Positions 34,450-44,784 of a DNA stretch of 64,000 nt are shown in pieces (positions within the stretch are counted from its first letter, which is position 1; each line of letters starts with the position of its first letter). Below the pieces are notes generated by a model. The model searched no databases, was not told the origin of the DNA, and saw nothing but the letters and a program-made list of their open reading frames with translations. Source of the stretch: an uncultured Aquimarina sp. (GTDB lineage: Bacteria; Bacteroidota; Bacteroidia; Flavobacteriales; Flavobacteriaceae); contig CANMSL010000007.1 in assembly GCA_947500505.1 (NCBI GenBank), positions 1 to 64,000 on the forward strand, read 5' to 3'. The position numbers and the translations under genes were made by a program.

Positions 34450-36711
34450 TTAAAATGGATATCCAATTGCAAAATTAAACACTGGGTTTGCAATGTCAAA
34501 GTCAAAACTTTGTTCCTCTTCTGATGGATCATTTAATGGTGCTGCCAGATCAAAACGTATTACAAAATTCTGAATATCCACACGTAACCCAACACCCGCG
34601 CCAATACCTAATTCATTTAGGAAGTTTGAAGAAAACTTTCCTCCTGGCAAGGACTCATTTTCCTCCATAAGCCATACATTACCGGCATCTGCAAATATGG
34701 CTCCTTTCAGAAATGGAATTATAGGAAATCTATATTCCAGGTTGGCTTCTAAACGAATATCTCCTGATCTGTCAAAAAATGATCCTGAATCTTGATCATC
34801 AGGCGTGTAAGTTCCAGGGCCAAGAGATCGTATTCTAAAGGCTCTAACACTAAACGGACCGCCCGAAAAATATTGTTTGGAAAAAGGTAAGGTCGTAGAA
34901 TTACCGTATGCCAATCCCCATCCACCAAACAAGCGAGTAACTAATTTCTGACCGTTGCCTAAACTGAAATGGTATCTAAAATCTACATCAGCTTTAACGT
35001 ATTGTGCATATTCCAATCCCAAAAAGGTTTTTGAATCACTACCTTCACTGTCCTTTCCAAAAAGACTAACGGTATTTCCAGCTATATCAAAATTTGCATT
35101 GAAATAGAAAGGATTTCTTATAGAAGAATCGTTAAGTTCATTATAGAAAAAAGAATAGGTTAGTCCTGCAATAAATTGTTGATCAAAGCTACTCTCTAAA
35201 AAAGGATTTTCTGCTAGAATTTCTTCAAATTCCGGTGTGGTATTAGAAAGGTTTACATAATTAATACTAATAGGGTTCAATTCGTGATTTACAAATCTAT
35301 TGGCATTCCAACTATATCCAAAACTTGCATTCACAGAGTTTAAGCTGTACAACTTACTTCTATTTAGGTATTCAAAGCCTGCACTGACAATTGTTTTAGG
35401 TACAGCATATTTAAACCGATCCATAATTTCTATTGGAAATAATAGTCTGGGAAATATAAGATCCGATTTCAAACCTATCTGAGTACTGCTAAGTCCTCTG
35501 TTTTCCGAACCGGAGATTTGAGTTTCATAACCTAAAGAGGCTGTTATATTTAAGGTTTCTCCCCCCCTAAAAAGGTTCCTGTTCGCGTAAGTCAATAATA
35601 AATTTGGTCCGGTAAAATTATTAGATTTAGAAACAGCCTGCAGTTCTGCCCTTATTGCACGCTTATTAAGAGGCGATAAATAAATATTGGCCGTGAGATT
35701 ACCATTTCCAGTACCATTTTCGCCGGTATCAAGAACATCATATTCTATGTTTACAAATTTATAAGTTCCTATAGAAGATAAACGGTTACTAGTTCTTTTA
35801 GAAATCGTTGGATTGTAAAATTGTCCTTTTTCAAAAAGGATATAGGATTCTAACCGTTTTGGTTTGAAATATTCTTTATTCTGAATAAAATTAATATCTG
35901 CGTAGGATGTGGTGTCCTTGGCAATACTATCGGTATCTATCGAATAGTTTGGATACACATTTATGTTATCAATTTTATAAGGAACTAGCGATTTTTCCGG
36001 CACATCTTTTTTCAATCTTAAAAACAGATCGAAGCGTTTATTTTTGTATTGATTCGTATCTGCTTCAAAGATTAAGAAATCTGCATTGAAATTGTAATAG
36101 CCTTTTGCCTTTAGTGATTTATCAATTCGTTCTCTTTCTAACTCAAATAATGCAAGATCAAAACGATCATCTTTATTTATGGGAGTATTTGTAAGACTTT
36201 CTTTAATGTCGTTCGCAATAGGATATTTTATAGAGTCCAATTGATATTTTTCCAGCTTATAAGGTTTTTTAATAGCTGCGTTATAAGCAATAGAAGCTTT
36301 AGTACTATCATTGATCACTTCAGCATCGATAACGTTTCTGAAAAAACCTCTATTTTCTAATCGATTATCAATTAATTCGCTCACTCTTGTAATATCAACG
36401 TCAGAAAGGTAAACGGGTTCTTCTCCAAAATTCTTAAATAAGAATTTATTAATGAATCCCGGATTTTTTTTCTGATTTTTATAGTATGCGTATAATCCAA
36501 GCTTGACCCCTAAAATTTTAGTATTAGGTTTTGGCCTTAGTACTAATTCGATTTCTTCTTCAATAACTTTCAGATTTCTTACTTTTTCTTCTGTTTGTAA
36601 TTTTAACGAGGCACCTGTGTAAAGAGCTTCATCATCAGGAATAAATCGTTTCACTCCACAAGAATATAACAGAGTTATGCTACTGATAAGATATATTAGA
36701 TTTTTATTCAA
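34450..36711 (-). CDS. tamL: TamL, BamA/TamA-family outer-membrane lipoprotein
   Basis: The 753-residue protein has a lipoprotein signal with lipobox LLYSC (C18). The mature part has POTRA-like repeats (about 40-340) and a C-terminal beta-barrel with BamA-superfamily features: YANRNLFRGGETLNI, SKQYFSGGPFSVRAFRIRSLGPG (the conserved substrate-loop region) and a barrel ending VFNFAIGYPF with terminal Phe. TamL replaces TamA in Bacteroidetes. It forms the TAM complex with TamB, encoded 2 bases upstream, and spans to the outer membrane for assembly or lipid transport. Confidence 0.88.
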   Translation of the reverse strand: MNKNLIYLISSITLLYSCGVKRFIPDDEALYTGASLKLQTEEKVRNLKVIEEEIELVLRPKPNTKILGVKLGLYAYYKNQKKNPGFINKFLFKNFGEEPVYLSDVDITRVSELIDNRLENRGFFRNVIDAEVINDSTKASIAYNAAIKKPYKLEKYQLDSIKYPIANDIKESLTNTPINKDDRFDLALFELERERIDKSLKAKGYYNFNADFLIFEADTNQYKNKRFDLFLRLKKDVPEKSLVPYKIDNINVYPNYSIDTDSIAKDTTSYADINFIQNKEYFKPKRLESYILFEKGQFYNPTISKRTSNRLSSIGTYKFVNIEYDVLDTGENGTGNGNLTANIYLSPLNKRAIRAELQAVSKSNNFTGPNLLLTYANRNLFRGGETLNITASLGYETQISGSENRGLSSTQIGLKSDLIFPRLLFPIEIMDRFKYAVPKTIVSAGFEYLNRSKLYSLNSVNASFGYSWNANRFVNHELNPISINYVNLSNTTPEFEEILAENPFLESSFDQQFIAGLTYSFFYNELNDSSIRNPFYFNANFDIAGNTVSLFGKDSEGSDSKTFLGLEYAQYVKADVDFRYHFSLGNGQKLVTRLFGGWGLAYGNSTTLPFSKQYFSGGPFSVRAFRIRSLGPGTYTPDDQDSGSFFDRSGDIRLEANLEYRFPIIPFLKGAIFADAGNVWLMEENESLPGGKFSSNFLNELGIGAGVGLRVDIQNFVIRFDLAAPLNDPSEEEQSFDFDIANPVFNFAIGYPF

Positions 36712-36713
36712 TG

Positions 36714-39700
36714 TTAATCTTTCTTTTTGTCATTAATTTTTTCATCCTCAAGTTCTTTTACTGATTTAGAAAACAACTCTTTGAATTTATTGAACTCTCT
36801 ATTAAAAATAAGCGCTATTCCTGTAACTACTAATTGTCCATCAATTACGCTTTCGAATTCGTTTTTTCTAAAACCTTTAAGACGGTATCGTCCATTTTTG
36901 GTTAGAAGATATTCCAGACTAACATTACCAATGACAGGAGTACTTTCTTCAGAGTTCTGACTGCTACCTTCTATGTCCACATCGCTACCTACCTGTACAA
37001 TGAGTCTGTCATCAAAAAGTCTTTTCTGTGCATTAATTTCTAACTGAGTTCTGTTCTGAGGGGAATTTCCCTGATAATCAGTATAACTATTAAGTCCAAA
37101 ATCCAATTCTATACCTGTATCGCCAATTAGTTTATCCGAAAAATTATTGAGCTGACCTGATAAAACTTTATTCACATTGTCTCTGGCTATAGAAACTGCA
37201 CCACCATTGCTACCATCACTTCCTGATTGGGGGAAGAATCTATTAAGAACCAATAAAGAGAATACCTGTTTGTTTAATTCCTCTTCCTGATTATTTAGTT
37301 GTTGTACCTGTCCATAAACTTCTCCTCCTAATGAACCTTGCTCATCTTCGGGCATATCCAACTGAAAAGAAATTTCAGGTTCTAATAATTCTCCATCTAC
37401 ATTAAGATATACAAGAAAGGGAAGTTTTTGTCTGAATTGATTTGCTACTCCGGCAGACTCACCGGAGGTCTTTGAAGCCATTAGGGATGAAGCAGAAGTT
37501 TCTACATTATAAATTGCCGTTACATCTAATTTTGCATCTAACGGGTCTCCAAGCCAGGTAATTGATCCGCCCGGAGCAATTGTAAACCTTCTCTTCACGA
37601 TATTGTATAAGCTAACTTCATAGTGTCCGTCATTAATATCATAGCGACCGGATAGTGTTGTTCTTCCATTAGGCTCCATTCCAAATTTAAATTCACCTTT
37701 ACCAGAAACCTGAAAGTTATCTTGGCTACGCTCATCTATTATAATCTTAAAAACCGAACCTTTGTCAATTTTTAATTTTGTATTAATATCATATCCTTTT
37801 AATAATGCTGTAGAATATTGGTCTTCCTCCACACGAGTGATGATAGCATCCGGGTTTTTACGATTTACAAAGACAACTACACCTTCTCTTTCTTTAATAT
37901 CTAATTCGGATTCAGGAACTATTAGTGTGAAGTCTGATCCTTCGTCTATAGCAAGATTACCTCTTATTTCTGGGATATTAAGATCGCCTTGTATATCCAG
38001 ATCAGCGGTAACCTTCACCTTACCATAAAAAAGATCATTGTCCTCTCTGGTCGCATTTAGAATCTGAAAGTTCTTTGTATTTAACGTAAGATCAAAGGTT
38101 GGATTATTTAATTTTTTTGTCCCTATTTTTCCGTCAAGAGAAAACGTATTTTGATTTCCATCGGCAATCGTAAAATTATTTAAGAAAAATCCTGAGTTAT
38201 CAATTTTAATATTTTCTTCGGGTAATGAAAACCTGGTATTTAGTGTATTAATGATTAAGCTGGTATTTTCAAAATGAAAAACTCCCTCATATTTTGGTTT
38301 TATGGTTGTTCCGGTTATTTTAGCGTTACCTGTTATTTTTCCTTTGGTATCTGAAATTTGATCTTCAAGGAATTTTTCTATAACCTCCATATTCAACCGT
38401 TCCAGATTAAAATCTAAATTCACATTTGCTGCATTATCAGAGACTTGGTAATCCCCATCGAGACTTAACTTGGCATTTTCGCCATTAAGTTTCATTGCGA
38501 AATCATAATTTCTAAAACTTTTGGAAGTACCATTTAGAGTAAGATTACCCAATGGTATTTCGGTAACTTCTAAACTATCAATAGTCATATCAGCGACTAA
38601 CCCTGTTTCATCAAATGGATTCTCTACAACGAAATTTCCATTTACTATACCATTGGCCAGGATCTCATCTTTACTAAAAACAGATGTAAACGTTGATAAA
38701 TAAAATTTGTCGAATGTTATGCTAATATGTTCTTTGCTAATAGAGGGATCGTTAGAACTTATGGACAATTGCTGTTGATTTTGAGATATTCTAAAATCCT
38801 GAAATGCTACATATTTTTTAGCAATAGTAATTTGATTATTTTCAGAAATAGACCAGGGATTTTTATCAAAAACTACAGATTCTGGATTAATGTGATAGTA
38901 TAAGGTATCATTTTTAAGACGTAATTCGGATCGTAAATAGGCGATCTCATCAGTTTCATTATTGGTGCTAAAATCGAGTAATAATGTCTGATCTTTCAAG
39001 ATTCCATTTAATGAAGTCTTATTGATATGAATAGGTTCTGATATAATATTTTTCCATCCAAGTGAAAAGTTCAAATCTTTTTTATCACCATTGACTATTA
39101 GATTCAGACTATCCACACTGCTATTATTATACTGAATTAGAGGAGCTTTAATACTAGCAGTGAGAAGTTCTTTATTTTCTATAAAATTGATAGTTGCTGT
39201 GATTGAATCCATTTGATTTAAGCCGGGTAGAAAAACATCACTAAGAATAGGTTTTTCTCTCAGAGTTAGACTCATTTTAAGATTTACGGGTTTTCTAATT
39301 GTATCATTTACTGCTGACGCTGAAATATATTTTTTTAACTGGGTTTTTATTGAAGAAGATAATTGATTGATATCAGCATCAGCAGATAAGTTGGCATCCA
39401 AAAACCTGCTATCTATTGATGCCTTTGTTTGTTTTGTATTACTGGACGCTGTAATGCTGATATCACTTACGGGATAGGGTTCATTTTCTTTTACAACCAG
39501 CGCGTCTGTTATATTAGAAGTAAATGCAAAACGTTTAGTATTTCCTTCAAAATCAAAAAATAATTTGAACTGGGTCTTGATAAGTTCTGGGGTAATGCCT
39601 AAACCATTAAGATCAGCTCCAATTACATTAACCAATCCATTAATTTTAGGAGAAATGGAGTCTAAAACAACTTTGGTATCCATCAAGAAATTGAGATTTT

Positions 39701-41726
39701 CATCTTTGAACTTTGCATTAATAGTACCTTTTCCATTTGTAATTTTACCGTCTAATGACAGACTAGAAAAGTCGTATTGGTTATAGGTAAATTGCTCGAA
39801 ATCAGAGTCCAAAGTAACATTAAGTGTATTAATTGAAGTTCCTGATCCGGAAATATCTGCAGAAAGAGATATAGCTCCCAATTGTTCATTATTCAATAAT
39901 TTCTGTAGCTGAAGCTCAGATATGTCAATGTCTCCGTCAAAAGCTATAGTTTTTTTGTTCTTAAAATCACCTTTTATAGCGATTGACCCCATGGATGTCT
40001 CTACGCTGGTATTGCCTTTTATATTCTCCAGTGATCCGGATAATTGACCTTTTACCGTTGTTTCTTTAGGAATAGTAATCCCTAAGTCCGATTCTCTTAT
40101 AAAAGATGTAATGTCCTGGTTTGTTGATGTTGCAGTATATGTCAGTGAATCTAAGATGATTTCATTTTGCGTGAGTAAGTTTCTAATACTTCCTTTTAAT
40201 CTAAGGTTAGTGTCTGCACCCCATGAAAGATTAGGAATATGAGTAGTGAAATCTGAAATTTCTCCATTTAATTGTAAAGAACCTCTAATGTTTTTTTGAG
40301 CTAAAGAGTCAATGTAGCGATTGTTCGAAAGATCCGACTGAAAAAAGTAAGCATCCGGAATATTAATATTCATGGTGTCCAGATCAATATTCATCCTTGT
40401 TTTCTCAGGGTTATTGACAAAATCAGTTAGTGATTTGTAATATAAATTAATACTTCCTTCTACATTACTATCATTCGTGCGAATACCGAAATTATCAAGT
40501 GTTAGTTGTGACGATTCGTCAATACGAATTTGTGAGGATAAATTATAGAGTCTAAAACCACTTCGATCTTTAAAAGATAGATGATCAAGGTTAAGATTTG
40601 CATTTCCTTTAACTAACTTCAAATTCTCGGCCTGAAGAGATAAAGAATTTAGAGAAATGTGATTGGGGTTAAACTCTGAAGTATTAAGTGTTTTAGTTTT
40701 AGTCTGGTACTCAAGAATATTATTTTTTAAATTTAATTTATCCGCTTCCACTTGTATATCGGGCCATTGAAAAGAGAAAGAGGTGTTTTTAGTAGTGTCT
40801 TTTACTCTTTCATTTAAATCTGCATAAGATATAGCAGAATCTGTAAGAGTGAAGAGATCTACACTAAAATCTTGTTTTTCTAAATTTACCGTAGCTGATT
40901 CAATCAGTAATTTTTCTATATCAGAATTTAATTTATTTTTATCAGGAACTGACTCATAATCTGCTTTTACATCGCGAATACTAAGATTTGTTACTTTTAT
41001 TGTAGGTAAGACAAATGTAGCTGCTGTTGTGTCTGGCGCTATTGCTTTAGTTTGAGTATAATTAACCACAGAATTAGTAAGATCTAATTGATCGGCTTCG
41101 AAAAACATGGATTCTAAATCGAATGTTTCCATTTCAATTTCCAAAGCACCAAGTTTCATCTCACTGTCAATCCCTAAAAGTTCATCATAAAAAATAACGT
41201 CAAAATTATTCAGTGTAATATCTCCAATTTCAATAGGGACATCATTAGTTGTTTCCGTAGAAGCAGGGCTTATTGAATCTGTACCTGAAGAAAAAGCATC
41301 TACAATGAAATCAAAATTATATGAACCGGTTTTCTGGGTTTTTATAATGTTTGCTTTGACACCAGTCCAGTCTAAAGATTTTAAGTGATATTTGCTTCCT
41401 TTGATTAAGGGTATCAATGCTATGGATGCTTCTAATTTTTTAGAATATAATAAAGTGTCTTTTTGTTGATCTTCTAAATAGAGATCTTCTACATATATGT
41501 TACCAGAGAAGGTAACATATGCCTTTTCGATTTCTACAACAGTACCTGTCTTTTCGGAAATATATGATACTAATTTATTTATGATAATATCTTGACCCCA
41601 TTGACTTCTAATAAATAAAATCAAAAGAATAAAAGTTAAAAGTAAGCCAGCAACTATTTTAAAAAATAGCCTTAGCCATCTGTATTTCTTTTTCTTTTCT
41701 TCGTTCACAGGAAAATATATGTACAA
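36714..41726 (-). CDS. tamB: Translocation and assembly module protein TamB
   Basis: The 1670-residue protein starts with an uncleaved membrane anchor (about 20-41, LFFKIVAGLLLTFILLILFI). A very long series of beta-strand repeats follows, the elongated groove typical of AsmA-like bridge proteins. The C-terminus (about 1280-1650) is the DUF490/TamB domain. TamB bridges the inner and outer membrane and carries phospholipids or supports outer-membrane protein assembly. tamL follows 2 bases after the stop. Confidence 0.88.
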   Translation of the reverse strand: MYIYFPVNEEKKKKYRWLRLFFKIVAGLLLTFILLILFIRSQWGQDIIINKLVSYISEKTGTVVEIEKAYVTFSGNIYVEDLYLEDQQKDTLLYSKKLEASIALIPLIKGSKYHLKSLDWTGVKANIIKTQKTGSYNFDFIVDAFSSGTDSISPASTETTNDVPIEIGDITLNNFDVIFYDELLGIDSEMKLGALEIEMETFDLESMFFEADQLDLTNSVVNYTQTKAIAPDTTAATFVLPTIKVTNLSIRDVKADYESVPDKNKLNSDIEKLLIESATVNLEKQDFSVDLFTLTDSAISYADLNERVKDTTKNTSFSFQWPDIQVEADKLNLKNNILEYQTKTKTLNTSEFNPNHISLNSLSLQAENLKLVKGNANLNLDHLSFKDRSGFRLYNLSSQIRIDESSQLTLDNFGIRTNDSNVEGSINLYYKSLTDFVNNPEKTRMNIDLDTMNINIPDAYFFQSDLSNNRYIDSLAQKNIRGSLQLNGEISDFTTHIPNLSWGADTNLRLKGSIRNLLTQNEIILDSLTYTATSTNQDITSFIRESDLGITIPKETTVKGQLSGSLENIKGNTSVETSMGSIAIKGDFKNKKTIAFDGDIDISELQLQKLLNNEQLGAISLSADISGSGTSINTLNVTLDSDFEQFTYNQYDFSSLSLDGKITNGKGTINAKFKDENLNFLMDTKVVLDSISPKINGLVNVIGADLNGLGITPELIKTQFKLFFDFEGNTKRFAFTSNITDALVVKENEPYPVSDISITASSNTKQTKASIDSRFLDANLSADADINQLSSSIKTQLKKYISASAVNDTIRKPVNLKMSLTLREKPILSDVFLPGLNQMDSITATINFIENKELLTASIKAPLIQYNNSSVDSLNLIVNGDKKDLNFSLGWKNIISEPIHINKTSLNGILKDQTLLLDFSTNNETDEIAYLRSELRLKNDTLYYHINPESVVFDKNPWSISENNQITIAKKYVAFQDFRISQNQQQLSISSNDPSISKEHISITFDKFYLSTFTSVFSKDEILANGIVNGNFVVENPFDETGLVADMTIDSLEVTEIPLGNLTLNGTSKSFRNYDFAMKLNGENAKLSLDGDYQVSDNAANVNLDFNLERLNMEVIEKFLEDQISDTKGKITGNAKITGTTIKPKYEGVFHFENTSLIINTLNTRFSLPEENIKIDNSGFFLNNFTIADGNQNTFSLDGKIGTKKLNNPTFDLTLNTKNFQILNATREDNDLFYGKVKVTADLDIQGDLNIPEIRGNLAIDEGSDFTLIVPESELDIKEREGVVVFVNRKNPDAIITRVEEDQYSTALLKGYDINTKLKIDKGSVFKIIIDERSQDNFQVSGKGEFKFGMEPNGRTTLSGRYDINDGHYEVSLYNIVKRRFTIAPGGSITWLGDPLDAKLDVTAIYNVETSASSLMASKTSGESAGVANQFRQKLPFLVYLNVDGELLEPEISFQLDMPEDEQGSLGGEVYGQVQQLNNQEEELNKQVFSLLVLNRFFPQSGSDGSNGGAVSIARDNVNKVLSGQLNNFSDKLIGDTGIELDFGLNSYTDYQGNSPQNRTQLEINAQKRLFDDRLIVQVGSDVDIEGSSQNSEESTPVIGNVSLEYLLTKNGRYRLKGFRKNEFESVIDGQLVVTGIALIFNREFNKFKELFSKSVKELEDEKINDKKKD

Positions 41727-41745
41727 TTTTTATTAGTACCCTAAA

Positions 41746-41753
41746 CAAAAGTA
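41746..41753 (-). promoter_or_regulatory. -7 promoter box of the tamB-tamL operon
   Basis: On the minus strand TACTTTTG, a perfect TAnnTTTG match, lies 19 bases before the tamB start. Confidence 0.45.
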
Positions 41754-41940
41754 CATTCTTAAAAGTTAATCTCATTTGAATTTTATCTTAATATGATCTT
41801 AAGACTATGGATTGGTTCAAAAGTTTTATCATTTAAGTTAATGATAAGGCTAAGTTGCAATTTCATTTGATTAAAATTGATGAATTAATGTTTTTTCATC
41901 ACGAAGGAATATCTACTTTTATGTTTTAAAAAAGATAAGA

Positions 41941-42516
41941 ATGAGGAACCATTCCATCATAGATCAAAATTTTACTAATCAAGATTTTTCTAATAAAAAG
42001 TTACCGGGCAAAGAATATGATAACTGTAGGTTCATTAATTGTAATTTTACCGAAGCAGATATGTCTGTAGTTACTTTTTTATCGTGTTCGTTTGCTGATT
42101 GTAATTTTACTAAAGTAATGATGAAACAAACCGTATTCAGAGATGAATGTGTTTTTGAAGGTTGCAAGTTAATGGGGGTAAGCTTTGGGAGTTGTGATGA
42201 TTTTATGTTTTCAGTGGAATTTAGAAGTTCTATTCTGGATTATGCTTCTTTTTATGGTATTGATATGAAAAATACACGATTTACAGATTGTAGATTCATC
42301 GGTGCTGATTTTACGGAAGCAAACATTAAAGGATCCGAATTTAAGAATTGTGATTTAAAAAATACTATTTTTGAGCAAACCAATGCAGAAAAGGTTGATT
42401 TTACATCAGCGATAAATTTTAGTATTGATCCGACTCAGAATAGGTTAAAGAAAGCCAGGTTTTCTAGTGAGAATTTAGCCGGATTATTAAAAAAGTATGA
42501 TTTAATTATTGAATAG
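41941..42516 (+). CDS. Pentapeptide-repeat protein
   Basis: The 191-residue protein is built of A(D/N)LXX-type pentapeptides in two blocks (about 18-75 and 90-155; for example CRFINCNFTEADM, CSFADCNFT, CRFIGADFTEANIKGSEFKNCDLKNT). Such repeats form a right-handed beta-helix. Qnr and McbG are relatives with DNA-gyrase protection, but the family is broad, and no claim about drug resistance is made. It ends by overlapping the convergent MocR gene by 11 bases. Confidence 0.88.
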   Translation: MRNHSIIDQNFTNQDFSNKKLPGKEYDNCRFINCNFTEADMSVVTFLSCSFADCNFTKVMMKQTVFRDECVFEGCKLMGVSFGSCDDFMFSVEFRSSILDYASFYGIDMKNTRFTDCRFIGADFTEANIKGSEFKNCDLKNTIFEQTNAEKVDFTSAINFSIDPTQNRLKKARFSSENLAGLLKKYDLIIE

Positions 42517-44002
42517 ATTTCATAACAACCACAAGAGTGTCTATAACCTTAACAATTTCCTCTTCATTTAATGCTGCAAACCCTATTCTGACTCCATTGT
42601 GCCCGGAACTGTCATTGTCATAACGCTTCCATTCGGGATTAAATGCTACATCATATTTAAGGCTCTCGGCTATGACAATATCCCAATGGTAAGTTTTTTT
42701 TAAACGTATCCATACTGCCATACCTCCTTTAGGAACCACAAAATCAAAAAAGTCATTTAGTTTTTCTTTTAGCAGCTCACAAAATAAATCTCTTCGTTTT
42801 TTATAAATCTTTCTTACCTTATTACTATGCCTTTGAACATCACCATTCATAATCATTCTGGCTAGAGTTTGCTCTAATAATGTGTCACCTTGTCGATCCA
42901 GGATACGGCGCAACCTCGCCGCTTCATCCACAACATCCTTTGGAGCTATAAAATACCCTATACGAAGTGCAGGAGCGATAATTTTTGTAAAGCCACCGAT
43001 ATAAATTACGTTTCCGTGTGTATCGTTACTAGCTAAAGGAAGGATCGGCGCGTTATTGTAATGAAAATCATAATCATAGTCGTCTTCAATAATGGCAAAG
43101 CCAAACTTTTGCGCTAAGCTTAATAAGTGCATACGTCTATCCGCAGACAACGTAACTGTAGTGGGGTGATGATGGTGTGACGTGACATATACTGCACTAA
43201 TTTGATACTCTCTGCTAATTGTTTCAATTTCATTGGTTTTAATACCCTGGTCATCAACAAGAACACGTTTTATATTTCCTCCAGCTTCTGTAAATGTATC
43301 GTCAGCGGTCATATAATTTGTATTGCCAGTAATAACTATCTTTTTATTGTTCAATAAAAGTTGGCTAGCCAGATAAATTCCCATTTGGCTTCCTCTTGTA
43401 ATGAGAATGTTATCAGTAGTTATTTTTAAGCCTCTTGTTTGGTTCAAATAAGTCACTAGTGCTTTTCGTAATTCAAAATTCCCATAAGGATCACCATAGC
43501 TAAGCAGTTCTCTGTGATGTGTTCTTTTGGTGATATTTCGATAAATTTTAGCAATGTCCTCGATAGGAGCTAATCGATGATCAGGGACACCTTCATCTAC
43601 TTTTAAGGTTGCAGATATAGTTTCTATGCCTTTTCTTTCAAGATATCTACGTTTTTTATATGGAAAACCAGCAGTATGGCTTGAGTTAAGAGGGCGATAA
43701 GAATTGAGAAATTTTTGTGGAGTAACAATCGGTAATTCACTACTAACAAAAGTCCCTTTGGCGGGAAGACTTTCTATCCATCCTTGTGACATCAATTCGT
43801 CATAAGCTGCGATTACCGTTTTGCGATGGATATGTAAGTCTTCTGAAAGTTTGCGTGACCCGGGAAGTTTTGATGAAGCAGCCAATTTACCTGATTTGAT
43901 AAATCCAATTATCTGATCACACAACTGTAAATATAGATGTCGATTAGCATTTCGATCTAAATCAACGTTACTTTTAAAAGGAAATGCAACCGGACTACTC
44001 AT
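42506..44002 (-). CDS. MocR-type GntR/aminotransferase regulator
   Basis: The 498-residue protein has an N-terminal winged-helix GntR domain (about 19-85, LYLQLCDQIIGFIKSGKL, then LPGSRKLSEDLHIHRKTVIAAYDEL). A PLP-dependent fold-type I aminotransferase domain follows (about 110-495). Lysine K340 in GGFTKIIAPALRIG is the PLP-binding residue, and DDYDYDF holds the cofactor-binding aspartate. MocR proteins sense PLP or amines; PdxR is the model. It is divergent from an FMN-binding pyridoxamine-oxidase-like gene and the gap has a palindrome, so it probably controls that gene. Confidence 0.9.
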   Translation of the reverse strand: MSSPVAFPFKSNVDLDRNANRHLYLQLCDQIIGFIKSGKLAASSKLPGSRKLSEDLHIHRKTVIAAYDELMSQGWIESLPAKGTFVSSELPIVTPQKFLNSYRPLNSSHTAGFPYKKRRYLERKGIETISATLKVDEGVPDHRLAPIEDIAKIYRNITKRTHHRELLSYGDPYGNFELRKALVTYLNQTRGLKITTDNILITRGSQMGIYLASQLLLNNKKIVITGNTNYMTADDTFTEAGGNIKRVLVDDQGIKTNEIETISREYQISAVYVTSHHHHPTTVTLSADRRMHLLSLAQKFGFAIIEDDYDYDFHYNNAPILPLASNDTHGNVIYIGGFTKIIAPALRIGYFIAPKDVVDEAARLRRILDRQGDTLLEQTLARMIMNGDVQRHSNKVRKIYKKRRDLFCELLKEKLNDFFDFVVPKGGMAVWIRLKKTYHWDIVIAESLKYDVAFNPEWKRYDNDSSGHNGVRIGFAALNEEEIVKVIDTLVVVMKSIQ

Positions 44003-44042
44003 AATATATAAACTGGATTCATTTAATGCACCATAAAACTAC

Positions 44043-44050
44043 TAATTTTG
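44043..44050 (+). promoter_or_regulatory. -7 promoter box of the FMN-binding gene
   Basis: TAATTTTG matches TAnnTTTG and lies 25 bases before the ATG at 44076. It overlaps the left arm of the palindrome at 44046-44063, so a bound protein there would block RNA polymerase. Confidence 0.5.
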
Positions 44051-44063
44051 ATTTAAATCAAAA
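44046..44063. promoter_or_regulatory. Candidate MocR operator (18-bp palindrome)
   Basis: The perfect 18-base palindrome TTTTGATTTAAATCAAAA lies between the divergent MocR gene and its likely target. It overlaps the target's -7 box. GntR-family dimers bind such symmetric sites. Confidence 0.6.
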
Positions 44064-44075
44064 AATGAACAAGTA

Positions 44076-44747
44076 ATGTCAGAATATCCTATTACAACCT
44101 TGAATAAGGTGATTAGAGGTTCCAAAAGAGCTAATTATAATGTTAAAGAAATTAATAAAATTCTGGATGATGGTTTTCTATGTCATATAGGATATATATA
44201 TCAGGAAAAAGCAATTGTTATACCAACAGCATATGGAAGAATGGATGATATTATTTATATTCATGGCTCCTTAAAAAACAGAATGATGACTAGTATATTA
44301 GAAACTGGTGAAATCAGTGTTTCAGTCACTCACCTTGATGGATTAGTTTTAGCCCGATCTGCTTTTCATCATTCTGCTAACTATCGTTCTGCAACTATTT
44401 TCGGAAAGGTTAGAAAAGTAGAAAACCCTGAAGAGAAGATGAATGCATTAACTTGTATTCTTAATCATATGGTTCCGGGACATTGGGACAATATTAGAAA
44501 ACCAAATTCAAAGGAATTTAATGCTACCTTGGTTATGGCTATTAAAATTGAAACAGCTTCTGCAAAAATTAGGACAGAAGGGGTAGTAGATGAAAAAGAA
44601 GATCATAATTTACCAATATGGGCTGGTGTAGTGCCTATTAGACAAGTTGCGGATGATCCGGTTTCAGACATTAATTTACCGGGAGGTGTGTCGGTTCCTG
44701 ATGCTGTTTTAAAGTATGTAGAAAGGAATGGAAAGAATAATGGATAA
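44076..44747 (+). CDS. Pyridoxamine 5'-phosphate oxidase-like FMN-binding protein
   Basis: The 223-residue protein has the split-barrel FMN fold: YNVKEINKILDDGFLCHIGYIYQEKAIVIPTAYG, IYIHGSLKNRMM and VSVTHLDGLVLARSAFHHSANYRSATIFG. It lacks a clear PNPOx active-site signature, so it is more like the Nim/FMN-binding general group than true PdxH. It probably binds FMN or heme and reduces a small substrate. The MocR regulator next door, itself a PLP-binding protein, suggests a role linked to vitamin B6 or amines; this is an inference. Confidence 0.8.
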   Translation: MSEYPITTLNKVIRGSKRANYNVKEINKILDDGFLCHIGYIYQEKAIVIPTAYGRMDDIIYIHGSLKNRMMTSILETGEISVSVTHLDGLVLARSAFHHSANYRSATIFGKVRKVENPEEKMNALTCILNHMVPGHWDNIRKPNSKEFNATLVMAIKIETASAKIRTEGVVDEKEDHNLPIWAGVVPIRQVADDPVSDINLPGGVSVPDAVLKYVERNGKNNG

Positions 44748-44784
44748 ACCTGAATTCGATTAATATCTTATTGTAAAATAAAAA

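Noticed and set aside
41941..42516. Qnr-type drug-resistance gene
   Set aside because: The pentapeptide fold is shared by many harmless proteins; no feature specific to Qnr could be verified.
44076..44747. True pyridoxine 5'-phosphate oxidase (pdxH)
   Set aside because: The split barrel is present but the PdxH-specific active-site signature is not evident, so only the broad FMN-binding group is claimed.
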